From Cyrtodaria siliqua (taxonomy: Eukaryota > Mollusca > Bivalvia > Adapedonta > Hiatellidae), in NCBI GenBank assembly GCA_037043455.1, contig JAWPHD010010994.1:23805-87804 (forward strand): a DNA stretch of 64,000 bases, given 5' to 3'. The notes under the pieces were generated by a model, which was not told where the DNA came from, ran no database searches, and saw only the letters and a program-made list of their open reading frames with translations. Below are positions 55,471 through 64,000 of the stretch, piece by piece (within the stretch, counting starts at the first letter, position 1; every line of letters starts with the position of its first letter). The translations under genes and the position numbers were made by a program.

Positions 55471-57040
55471 TATGATGCGTGCAGTTTCCTGCAAACCACG
55501 ACAGATATTAAGTAGTTAATGAATAAAAACCAATATTGAGATGTCAAAATATAAACAAAACTTTTAGACTTAAATGACTGCCATGTGTATGGGTTGGTAT
55601 ATATAGTCAATATAAGCAATAACTGAAATCATATATGAGATTTTAATTCAGTGTTTAATTTTAAACATTACATATGGAATCAAAAACTGAGGAAAAAGTC
55701 AAATATTTGATTTTATCTTCAATACATATTTTCCTGAATGATCAGTTACATTTATCCTAAATGATTAATTTCGGCGTGAATCATGTGTGATATGGCGATT
55801 GTTATTCATTATAACTATTTTTAGAAATTACCTCCACTTATAGAGTGTTTAACATGCCATATAATTACATCATTGTTGAGATGGTGCCGTTTTGTTTTAA
55901 TTTAACATGAAATATACCATGCTATCAATTGAGTCTTATGTTTGTTTAAATGTTAAACATATACTATAAATGTGCACAAGTACTCTCAAATAACTTGAGA
56001 ATCATTTGATAATACGTATGTTCAATTGCCAATTTAGCATACACAGGCAGACATTAGAGAAACACGTATGCACTCACTTGTTTGTTTTATATAGGTTTAT
56101 CACCACCAGTCGCATGTAAACCTCCGAGGTGTAGTCGAATGCAGTTCCTATAATAAAAAAGTAATCCCTTCATTTTTATGGAAGTGGGCATTATAAGTCG
56201 GGGAAAACTGCCCATTTCTTTTCGATTTTGTTATTGTATATATAGGAAACGTATTAATATGTTTAACTGGATTACTGATGCACATTTTCGAAATTTTTAA
56301 TATATGCATACACTTTGTGAGCAGCTATCAATGAAAACAGCTGTACCCTTGTCTTTTTTGGTAAACAAACAAAAACGTTCTTGCAATCCCACAAGTATTA
56401 AAAGTCATGTCGCTTAACATATTCCAATAAGTATTAACACTGGCTTTCAAATAAGCTCATTAAGCAGAAGGCCCGATTTTTAGAACATCAATCTGGCCGC
56501 TATTCAAGAGCCTCAATGAGCTAAATATTTCATCAAAAACGGGGCCTTCATTTATAAATGCAGTTGTGCAACTAAACAATATTATAGAAAATGTAAACTG
56601 CCTATGAATCATCACTTTATGTATTGCGTTTTAGAAAATGAGAAGTGTTTTAAAGATAATATTTGAAGATAATTTGAGAATTCATTTGACATTTCTTGTA
56701 GTGTTCTTTATACTCAATATTTAAAGAGCATTTAAATGAAATACTGCATGTGTTTAAGTGCCTAAGTGCGATTGCAGTATCTGCAAAAACATAACCCCAC
56801 CATGAAATACAAGCAAAATAAAATACAAAACACAATGTTGTAAGTGATATGACGTCGCTGATATCTCAGGCTCATACTTGCGCTAATTAATTATTTATAT
56901 TTACCAACGCGTTCATTATTTTCAATAATAAATCCTTTAAGATTCTCTATTTGTCAATTAGAGCACTATTCCTTTGAATATAATTATACTACACTACATC
57001 ATACAAACAATCTATTCGATATATAATTATAAACGCCCGG
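55471..57040. other. Mostly featureless stretch
   Basis: About 1.6 kb. A weak inverted pair near 56464-56550 (AAGGCCCGATTTTT and AAAAACGGGGCCTT) may be a decayed foldback. No gene. Confidence 0.45.
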
Positions 57041-57044
57041 GAAT

Positions 57045-58262
57045 AAACAGACGTTCTTGATAAAATTTTCAGTAACGGTCAAGTTTCATCAATAAGCACT
57101 TATGACTTCTCTACACTATATACAACCTTACCACATCACCTTATTAAAGACAAGATAATTTCTCTTAATAAAAAAACATTCGCTAGAGAAAATACTACAT
57201 TTTTGGCATGTAATAATATTAAAGCGTTTTTTACTAACGGCAGTTTAGACAATTATACTATGTGGACTTGCTATGAAGTTTGTGAAGCACTCATCTTCCT
57301 ATTATATAATATTTTCGTCAGATATGAAACCACCGTTTAAAGACAAATTGTTGGTATCCCTATTGGTACGAACTGTGCACCACTTGTCGCAGATTTGTTT
57401 TTATTTTGCTATGAAAGATATTTCATGTTGAGTATTTCACCAGATACCCAGGTAGATGTTATTGAAGCCTTTAATGACACCTCTCGGTATCTGGATGACA
57501 TATTGAACATTGACAACCCTTTCTTTCCAACTATGGTTAATAATATTTATCCTAAAGAACTTCAGCCTAACAAAGCTAATATATCGGATAATAACGCTTC
57601 TTTTCGTGATTTAGATCTCTCGACTGAAAATGGTGAAATAATTAGCAAAATCTATGACAAGAGAGATGATTTTAATTTTGACTTTTAATTATCCCCACTT
57701 GGATGGGGATGATCCCCGAGCAACGTCTTATGGGGTGTATGTGTCTCAACTTATTAGTTTTTCAAGAGCTTGTACTCGAGTTGAGGACTTTAATATTCGT
57801 AATCTTTGTATAAATAAAACGCTATTCAATCAGGTTTACGGTTACCATGAACTTCGTAAAACATTTGCAAAATTTTATTATCGTAACCCTGATCTTCTTT
57901 CCAAATATAAAATAATTTAAGGATTCTTCTGCGACAAGGACTATCATAACCTGACTTCTGGATGTGGACTTTATTGTTAGAGATTTCCTTTTGATGGGAT
58001 TTAGTTTTGTTTACACTGTCTTGTCTATTTGGGCACTGAAGACAGGATAATAGCGAGGATTGTGCGAATATAAAATCGATTCAAGCTAACCAGTAGGTCT
58101 TATTGCCTACTGACCGTTCCAAGTCGGTAACCCTGTCTTCACCACCCTTTCTGTTGTATTTTGTCTCGTTCATTGTAGTTTCAAGTCCTTGTTTGCAGTA
58201 CAGTGCGGACCTACGATGCCATTGCGTTCGGACGCTGTGGTTTCTATAGGACCCTATATATC
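57045..58262 (+). pseudogene. Penelope-like RT copy with subfamily 2 tail
   Basis: The catalytic core is nearly complete: motif A TYDFSTLYTTLPHHLIKDK (about 57105-57160), ACNNIKAFFTNGSLDN, CYEVCEALIFLLYNIFVRYE, a stop in YRQ, motif B GIPIGTNCAPLVADLFLF (57353-57405), CYERYFM, motif C SRYLDDILNIDNPFF (57480-57525), IYPKELQPNKANISDNNASF and YDKRDDFNFD. A one-base frameshift at about 57685 is followed by YGVYVSQLISFSRACTRVED to NPDLLSKY. A deletion then joins to the tail (57960-58262), which is the subfamily 2 type ending GTGGTTTCTATAGGACCCTA. At least one stop and one frameshift: inactive. Confidence 0.8.
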
Positions 58263-58265
58263 ACT

Positions 58266-58590
58266 TTCTATGATGAAGTGATTTATGAACTTCGTTAGAT
58301 TCTTGGGCATGATCACTTTTCATACTATCTTTGTTAATATTGTTAAAAAGTTTATCAAAAGAGGTAATGACTCTATCATTTTGCAATGTACTGCATGCTT
58401 GGTGGTGGACCCTTTTACAGTTCGCCACTATGCTTTCCTCTTTAATTGTACGATGACCGGACAGGCTGTGTTTGTGCATTTAATATTACTTTTGCCTTCT
58501 TGTTTGTCTCTTTGCGTGTTTTTTCTGTGTTTGGTGTTTGATTGTCCTCCTTGAATGCTACTTTCCCTGTCCGATCTTTTTATATTTCTT
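58266..58590 (+). mobile_element. Penelope-like RT C-terminus and short tail
   Basis: Starts in the YDEVIYELR-LGHDHF region directly after the preceding element's end. A frameshift precedes FHTIFVNIVKKFIKRGNDSI and CLVVDPFTVRHYAFLFNCTM. It then jumps by deletion to the tail end (TGTCCGATCTTTTTATATTT). Head-to-tail with the copy before it. Confidence 0.75.
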
Positions 58591-59300
58591 TATAATAAAG
58601 ATACAATTAAGTCCAATTCAATCTCTTTTTTTGCTTTTAAATGGACATATGATAAAGAAATCAAGTGATATTGTTCAACATTTATACAGAAGTGTGAGGC
58701 AGAGACAGAATTTAGAGAAACACAGAAGGCAAGGATCAAAACATAATCGTTTTAGTTTTAAACAAAGTGTTTATAGAGGTGCATATTAACTCCTACAAAT
58801 GATAAGTTCGCCACATGCTACGTCACTGTGATAATAACACTGATACCTAACCCTTGAAAATGTCTGTGTTTGGTGGTCAGCCATGAACCGAACATGTAAA
58901 ACAAAAAGACAATCATCATTTAAATCCTGTTTCAAACCAGGATTCACAAACTTGTTTAAATCTTTCATTATTCCCGTTCTTGTATCAATCAAAACAGCTA
59001 TTATAATCATGATAATATCGATAGCAATACACTGTGGGAGAGGAAATGATTTTTTTCGTTGGTCATAATTGTTTATTTGCTTAGTAGGTTTCCAACAGGA
59101 TCTAAGTTAATTGCTATGAGTCTTATTTAAGATTCCGGGGAGTTTAAATACTATCGAACACTATACTAATGTACCAGTTTTCTCATCTATGTCGTCAATG
59201 GCATTATTTTCTTGGAACCGTATCTCATCTATTGTAAATAGTGTATGTGACATATCTTTAATTAAATGTTTAGGTTTTAACGTTAGAAATATATTCGACA
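58591..59300. other. No recognised feature
   Basis: About 700 bp. An 83-codon plus frame (58538-58789) and a 74-codon minus frame (58786-59010) carry no motif. Confidence 0.4.
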
Positions 59301-59301
59301 T

Positions 59302-59582
59302 TACGTGGTCCCGCCTTAATTCCACTAAACAATGGGAAAGCTTACATTAGCAGGATTTTATAACGCATATTGCGACAATAAAACACGTTTTAAAATGTTT
59401 TACTGATATGTTTTACTGAAAAATGCGACTTGTTTACAATTAAATATTAAATGTTTTAAATCATTTACAATATGCAAACTTTTTAAGCCAGATTAAAGTT
59501 TTATTTCATACCCAAGCCAACCTGTTTTTGCTTCTTGGAGAAGGGGTTGGATGAGGTATGAAAATAATACTCGGACCACGTA
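59302..59582 (+). mobile_element. TACGTGGTCC-family MITE, copy 4
   Basis: 281 bp with TACGTGGTCC and GGACCACGTA termini and TA at the edges. Interior blocks TTAGCAGGATTTTATAACGC, GCAAACTTTTTAAGCCAGAT and CTTCTTGGAGAAGGGGTTGG match copy 2 in order and orientation. Confidence 0.88.
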
Positions 59583-59838
59583 AACTATGGAAGGATAGGG
59601 CATGTTTACATATTAGTATTCCAATAGGAACTACTAACTACCCATAGCATAAAATGTTGAATTTCAATCGATTTACATAAACAGAAGTAATTTTAATGAA
59701 ACTAATCGAGTTGCTCTTGTACCAAGCTTGAAAACAGCTCATACAAAAATGTAAAGCACAAAACTGTTGTGCAATTATGTCGGAATACTCTTCAAATGTA
59801 CCGATGCGATATTATTACCAGGTATATATATATATATC
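59583..59838. other. No recognised feature
   Basis: Short AT-rich spacer between two inverted-repeat elements. Confidence 0.4.
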
Positions 59839-60010
59839 AAAAGTGCAAGTTCTTTTATTTTGTGTTAATTTTTAAATAAAATGTCTCCAGGATCGATTGC
59901 ATAATTCCGATTTCACTTCTTTCGATACATGAATTTGATCATTTCTAACATGTACATAACACTACAATCGATCTTGGAAATAAACACAAAATAAAAAATC
60001 TTGCACTTTT
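59839..60010. mobile_element. 172-bp foldback element
   Basis: Left AAAAGTGCAAGTTCTTTTAT and right, read on the other strand, AAAAGTGCAAGATTTTTTAT. Complementarity continues through TTTTGTGTT to GATCGATTG on both arms, about 60 bp with some gaps. TATATA-rich flanks lie on both sides. Confidence 0.82.
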
Positions 60011-61009
60011 AATGGCGTTAAGTATATATATAATTCTTATTATAAATATTTAAAATATAATATTTGAGCGTTAGGTTTTATTTTTAATATAAACATATAT
60101 AACTAATTCGTCTTAAAATTACATTGTCTTTAGAAAGAATGTTTGCGAAGTGACCGTGTCTTTTTGACAATACATTTTGTTTTCATTTCTTTAAATTGTA
60201 TTTTGAGAAAATACATACACAACTTTCGTTTTGTTTTCTTAGATTTGTCTTAATGGTTTTATGATATTCCGAGTAATCTACCTTTAAGAAAAGGATGTCA
60301 TTTTGACCGTCTTAGATGTCACGTGGAAAATACTAACATTAATATACACGATGTCAATGTTATGTAATTATATGATACGAGTGATTTTATAAACGAAGCT
60401 CAAAAGCGATTACATACAGTCGCCTACAAATAAAGAAGAGAACGTCAATTCATTTACATTCTAGACAAGATATGTCTGATAAAAAAGGTTATTAAAGTAA
60501 ATATGAGTGTACAATGGGAGATAATTCTGCTTACTAAAAATCGAGTTAAAGTCCTATTAGTAGTTTTTTAATTATGCTTCATCAATATAACCCGCATATA
60601 TAATCGCTATGTCATCTTGTAACTTTGTTATCATTATGAAAACTTTTTATTGTTGAAGATGTCTTGAAAAGCTGAAAGGTTTAAATGTGTTCACATGTGT
60701 GGCCTGTTGCTTCTCGTTTAAAGTGTACATACCCTTGTATTAGTTGATTATGACTGAGAACACGATCAATATATTTCAACAGTACACAAGCAAAGGACAT
60801 GTTATGCCTGTTTAATTATAGTTGCGTTTATTTTCTGTCCAGCTGGAAGAAAGTTTATTTCCAAATAATGTTAATCTCCGGACAGTTTGCATACTACTAA
60901 CGAAATCCGTGGTGCATATATAGCGTTATGTATGGATTAGTCCCCGGCAAAAATGTTTCCCACTGTAATGTAACCACATTATTACTACACAGGGTCATCA
61001 AATGCATGG
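60011..61009. other. No recognised feature
   Basis: About 1 kb, AT-rich. The first 28 codons of the 186-codon frame that starts at 60928 lie here and do not look like RT, so that ATG is not a natural start. Confidence 0.45.
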
Positions 61010-61730
61010 GCAGTTTTGCTCTTATTCAAAAAACATTTGCTAGGAAAAATACTACAGTTTTGGCCAATAATATTATTAAAGTGATTTGTATTAACGGCAG
61101 TTTAGACAAATACACTATTTGGACTTGCCATGAACTTTGTGAAGCACTCATCTTCCTATTAGGTAATATGTTCGTCAGGTATGGAACGACCGTTTATAGA
61201 CAAATTGTTGGTATCCCTATGGGTACGAACTGTGTACCCCTTGTCACAGATTTGTTTTTATATTGCTATGCACGAGATTTCATGTTGAGTGTTTCACACG
61301 ATACCCAGGAAGATGATATTGAGGCCTTTAATGATACCTCTCGGTATCTGGATGACATATTAAACATTGACTACCCTTTCTTTTCTACTATGGTTAATAA
61401 TATATACCTAAAGAACTTCAACTTAACAAAGTTAATATTTTTGATACTTATCTTGATTTACATCTCTCTATTGAAAATATTGAAATAATTAGCAAAATAT
61501 ATGACAAGAGAGATGATTTAAATTTTGATATTGTTAATTATCCCTATTTAGATGGAGATGTTCCCCGAGCAACTTCTTATGGGGTCTATTTGTCTCAACT
61601 CATTCGTTTTTCTAAAGCTTGTACTCGAGTTCACGACTTTAATATTCGTAATATTTGTATAACTAAAGAGCTACTTAATCAGGGTTACCGTTACCATAAA
61701 CGTCGTAAAACCTTTGCAAAATGGCATGGG
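61010..61730 (+). pseudogene. Penelope-like RT core, best-preserved catalytic stretch
   Basis: Truncated at the 5' end just after motif A. It is open from IQKTFARKNTT (61020) through NGSLDKYTIWTCHELCEAL, LGNMFVRYGTTVYRQ, motif B GIPMGTNCVPLVTDLFLY (61210-61263), ARDFMLSVSHDTQEDDIEAF and motif C SRYLDDILNID (61338-61370) to 61488. A frameshift near 61405 then moves the RT into another frame, with a deletion in the FLDLHLS region. A 61590-61720 stretch encodes LIRFSKACTRVHDFNIRNIC and YRYHKRRKTFAK. It ends abruptly at about 61722 with no tail, so both ends are truncated. Inactive as it stands. Confidence 0.8.
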
Positions 61731-61864
61731 ACAGGTACTTTTTTGTCGCGAAAAAACATGGAACGATACTTTTTTTTTCGTTTGCTTGCCATGGGACGTA
61801 TATTTTGTTTATATAACGTTTTTATTTGCACCGGTCCCAACCCCCCGATAAATATTGCCTGGTC

Positions 61865-62085
61865 CCTAAAGTATAACCGGAATGATTCGCCGTATATAAA
61901 GTATAATCTGAGTTAGTGTGTGTATATAAGTATAACCGGAATGATACGCAGTATATAAAGTATAATCTAATTTAATATGTGTATATGAAGTATAATCTGA
62001 GCTATTAAGTGAATATAAAATATAACCGGAGTGATTCGGCGTATATAAAGTATATTCTGAGTGATAAAGTGCATATAGTCGGATA
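61865..62085. repeat. Minisatellite, about 3.5 units of 60 bp
   Basis: Alternating GTATATAAAGTATAATCTGA and GTATAACCGGAATGATTCGC blocks with drift. A simple tandem array next to the truncated RT copy. Confidence 0.85.
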
Positions 62086-62587
62086 GCGGCTATGAAGAGA
62101 AATCTACATCATAAAGAGAGTACGTAAATTTAAGATACACGAAATTTGTTCGATAAACTGTCTATTTTTCTCTGCAAGGTGTTACTGTTATACTCTGAAA
62201 ATTGAAACCGCCACGGTCAGTCATTCTCGATTTATTTATTGTCATTTTCCTTTCCAATTATGTTATTAGCTTGTGGTAATTGTTTTTATGGCATCTGAAA
62301 ACTTGGACGGCAATTAAAATATGATTGTTTTTGTTCAATCAGCGCAATCAACACGTGTTTAACACTTCTTTGAAATTAAATTTTAGAGTTTAAGTATTTT
62401 AATCAATAAATAATGTGCCACTGAATTCAGCCAGTGAAAACCGATCAGCCAGGACAAACAGACAATTATAACGAAATCGCTCCGTTTAACCAAGGTGTGT
62501 GTGACATTTTTATGTATTACATAAGCAATTACATTACTTATAGTACAACTATCAAAGTTAAGAAAATAGTTAACGTTTCAGAACACT
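62086..62587. other. No recognised feature
   Basis: About 500 bp with no frame of note. It carries no endonuclease sequence upstream of the LINE RT, which supports 5' truncation of that element. Confidence 0.45.
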
Positions 62588-64000
62588 ATGTTTAAAATTT
62601 GTAATTTTTGGAAAAGTATAGGTAAGATAGGTGTTGCATTTCAAAAGAAAAAGAAAATACCAATGGAAGTTTTGGATGATTCAGGAAAGATTAATAATGA
62701 TAATGATTTTGTTCTTAATAAATGGAAAACTAGTTTTTCAAATTTATATAATGCATCTGATCAGAATAATGTTGTACATGACAATAATGTTGTAAATAAT
62801 GATTTTATACCTGAATTTGAAGATGAAATATCTATTTTTGAAATACATAAAGCAGTTTTTAATTCAAAAAAAGATAAAGCATGTGGTATAGATGGTTTAC
62901 CTGCAGAAATTTTTAAAAATGATACATCTATTTCAATTTTACATGTATTGTTTAATGTCTGTTTTACAACGGGTTGTATACCATCAGAGTGGGGTAAAGG
63001 TATTGTTAACCCTATCCCAAAATCTGCTAATAATGATCCACGTGATCCTATGTCTTATAGGGGTATAACTATTGCTCCTTCAATGTATAAATTGTATTGT
63101 TATATTTTGAATCAAAGACTATCTACTTGGGTTGAAGCAAACAATAAATTAGAGGAGGAACAAAATGGATTTAGAAAAAAGAGAAGCACTATAGATCACT
63201 TGTCTTCATTAACTAACATTATTGAAACTCGAATAAAAATGAAAGCTTCCACATTCACGGCGTTTATCGATTTTAAAAAGGCTTATGATACTATTAATAG
63301 AAATTTATTGTGGAATAAACTATGTAATATAGTAGTAAATGGTAAAATGTTGAAAGCTGTTAAATCTTTATACACAACTGTTTCGTCATGTGTCCGTATA
63401 AATGGTTTGAAAACCGATTGGTTTGATGTAAAAACAGGTCTACGACAAGGTTGTTGTTTATCTCCCTTACTGTTCAATTGTTTTGTAAATGATTTTGCTT
63501 GTAAATTGAAGGCCTTAGATATTGGTATAGATAGTGGTAATGGACAAAAAGCTTGTATTATGTTATACGCTGACGATATTGTTCTTCTGGCTGAAACTGA
63601 AACTGATTTACAGCTGATGCTTAACTTGTTATCCGAGTGGTGTAACACAAATTTTATGTCAGTAAATCAATTAAAAACAAACGTTATTCACTTCAGACCT
63701 AGAAGTGTTCAAACGACAGTTTTTTATTTTAAATGTGGTGAATTTGATATCCATGTTAAGGACAAATATATTTATCTTGGTCTGATTCTAGACGAATTTC
63801 TAGACTTTAACGTCACAGCTTCATTTGTTTCTAAGTCAGCCAGTAGAGCACTAGGCTTATTAATTGCTAAATATAAGACACTAGGAGGTATGCCATATAA
63901 TGTTTATACAAAGTTGTTTGATTCAATGGTATGGTCCATTGTAGCTTACGGTGCAGCCATTTGGGGTACTAGATCCTTTTCATGCATAGATGCCCTACAG
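62588..64000 (+). CDS. Non-LTR retrotransposon (jockey-type LINE) reverse transcriptase, 5'-truncated, open to window end
   Basis: 471 codons without a stop, running off the window. FWKSIGKIGVAFQKKK (residues 7-22) is the linker before the RT, then DKACGIDGLPAEIFK (about 96-110), YRGITIAPSMYKLYCYILNQ, EEEQNGFRKKRSTIDHL, motif A FIDFKKAYD (first Asp at residue 228), motif B TGLRQGCCLSPLLFN, motif C YADD (327-330), the QLKTNVIHF and YLGLILDE blocks (motifs D and E), then a thumb-like region to VAYGAAIWG. The catalytic Asp residues are all present. An in-frame TAG lies 7 codons upstream of the first ATG and no AP endonuclease domain precedes it, so the copy is probably 5'-truncated at about 62590 and the ATG is incidental. 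The intact frame suggests a young insertion. The jockey/I-type assignment is from motif style; the exact clade is uncertain. Confidence 0.88.
   Translation, partial: MFKICNFWKSIGKIGVAFQKKKKIPMEVLDDSGKINNDNDFVLNKWKTSFSNLYNASDQNNVVHDNNVVNNDFIPEFEDEISIFEIHKAVFNSKKDKACGIDGLPAEIFKNDTSISILHVLFNVCFTTGCIPSEWGKGIVNPIPKSANNDPRDPMSYRGITIAPSMYKLYCYILNQRLSTWVEANNKLEEEQNGFRKKRSTIDHLSSLTNIIETRIKMKASTFTAFIDFKKAYDTINRNLLWNKLCNIVVNGKMLKAVKSLYTTVSSCVRINGLKTDWFDVKTGLRQGCCLSPLLFNCFVNDFACKLKALDIGIDSGNGQKACIMLYADDIVLLAETETDLQLMLNLLSEWCNTNFMSVNQLKTNVIHFRPRSVQTTVFYFKCGEFDIHVKDKYIYLGLILDEFLDFNVTASFVSKSASRALGLLIAKYKTLGGMPYNVYTKLFDSMVWSIVAYGAAIWGTRSFSCIDALQ

Noticed and set aside
56464..56550. Possible foldback around AAGGCCCG and CGGGGCCTT
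   Set aside because: The arms are only about 14 bp with mismatches; too weak to call an element.

Overview
The window looks like AT-rich, intron-and-repeat-dominated genomic DNA of a metazoan, most likely a bivalve or other mollusc. That reading rests on the very low density of open frames, an animal-type ABHD15-like gene, a tRNA-derived SINE with a clean target duplication, a jockey-type LINE, and many decayed Penelope-like reverse transcriptase copies of a kind I know from molluscs and cnidarians. I cannot name the species from sequence alone.

Only one convincing host gene is present: an intronless ABHD15-like alpha/beta-hydrolase-fold protein on the minus strand (24178-25362, 394 aa). The Asp and His of its catalytic triad are kept, but Gly stands where the nucleophilic Ser should be. 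Its 3' flank is made of transposon-derived sequence.

Almost everything else I can explain is repeats. (1) A Penelope-like retroelement family dominates, with about 30 fragments on both strands from 0.7 to 61.7 kb. The most complete copies are at 6995-9025 (+), 13540-15603 (-), 44545-47010 (+), 57045-58262 (+) and 61010-61730 (+). Its ORF ends in a conserved DPMMTPT-stop with no GIY-YIG domain after it, followed by a roughly 600-bp untranslated tail that is far commoner than the RT itself. (2) Several small terminal-inverted-repeat or foldback elements: a four-copy TACGTGGTCC family, a 1,010-bp TIR element inside a Penelope-like copy (44802-45811), a 1,018-bp TIR element packed with GAACG/ATGCATT motifs (54192-55208), a 133-bp palindrome (53868-54000), and foldbacks at 6596-6854, 28731-28832 and 59839-60010. 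(3) Two unclassified interspersed families (called C and D here). (4) Minisatellites at 19.8, 35.7, 36.8, 39.7, 49.0, 49.6, 50.7-52.5 (about 70 units of 25 bp), 53.3 and 61.9 kb, and a roughly 155-bp satellite at 9.3-11.0 kb. (5) A 1.5-kb tandem duplication at 3294-6307 whose two halves differ mostly by single-base indels. (6) At the right edge (62588-64000) a long open LINE reverse transcriptase frame that runs off the window.

Layout: 0-3.3 kb mostly featureless; 3.3-6.3 kb tandem duplication; 6.5-17.7 kb nested retroelements, satellite and MITEs; 18-24 kb Penelope-like tails and a minisatellite; 24-27 kb the ABHD15-like gene, its 5' flank and a SINE; 27.7-38.6 kb a mosaic of Penelope-like tails in both orientations plus minisatellites; 39-44.5 kb families C and D and a minisatellite; 44.5-47 kb the interrupted Penelope-like copy; 49-55.5 kb minisatellites and DNA elements; 57-62 kb Penelope-like copies; 62.6-64 kb LINE. 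No operon, CRISPR, rRNA or functional tRNA gene was seen. All homology statements come from motif recognition by eye, without database searches.
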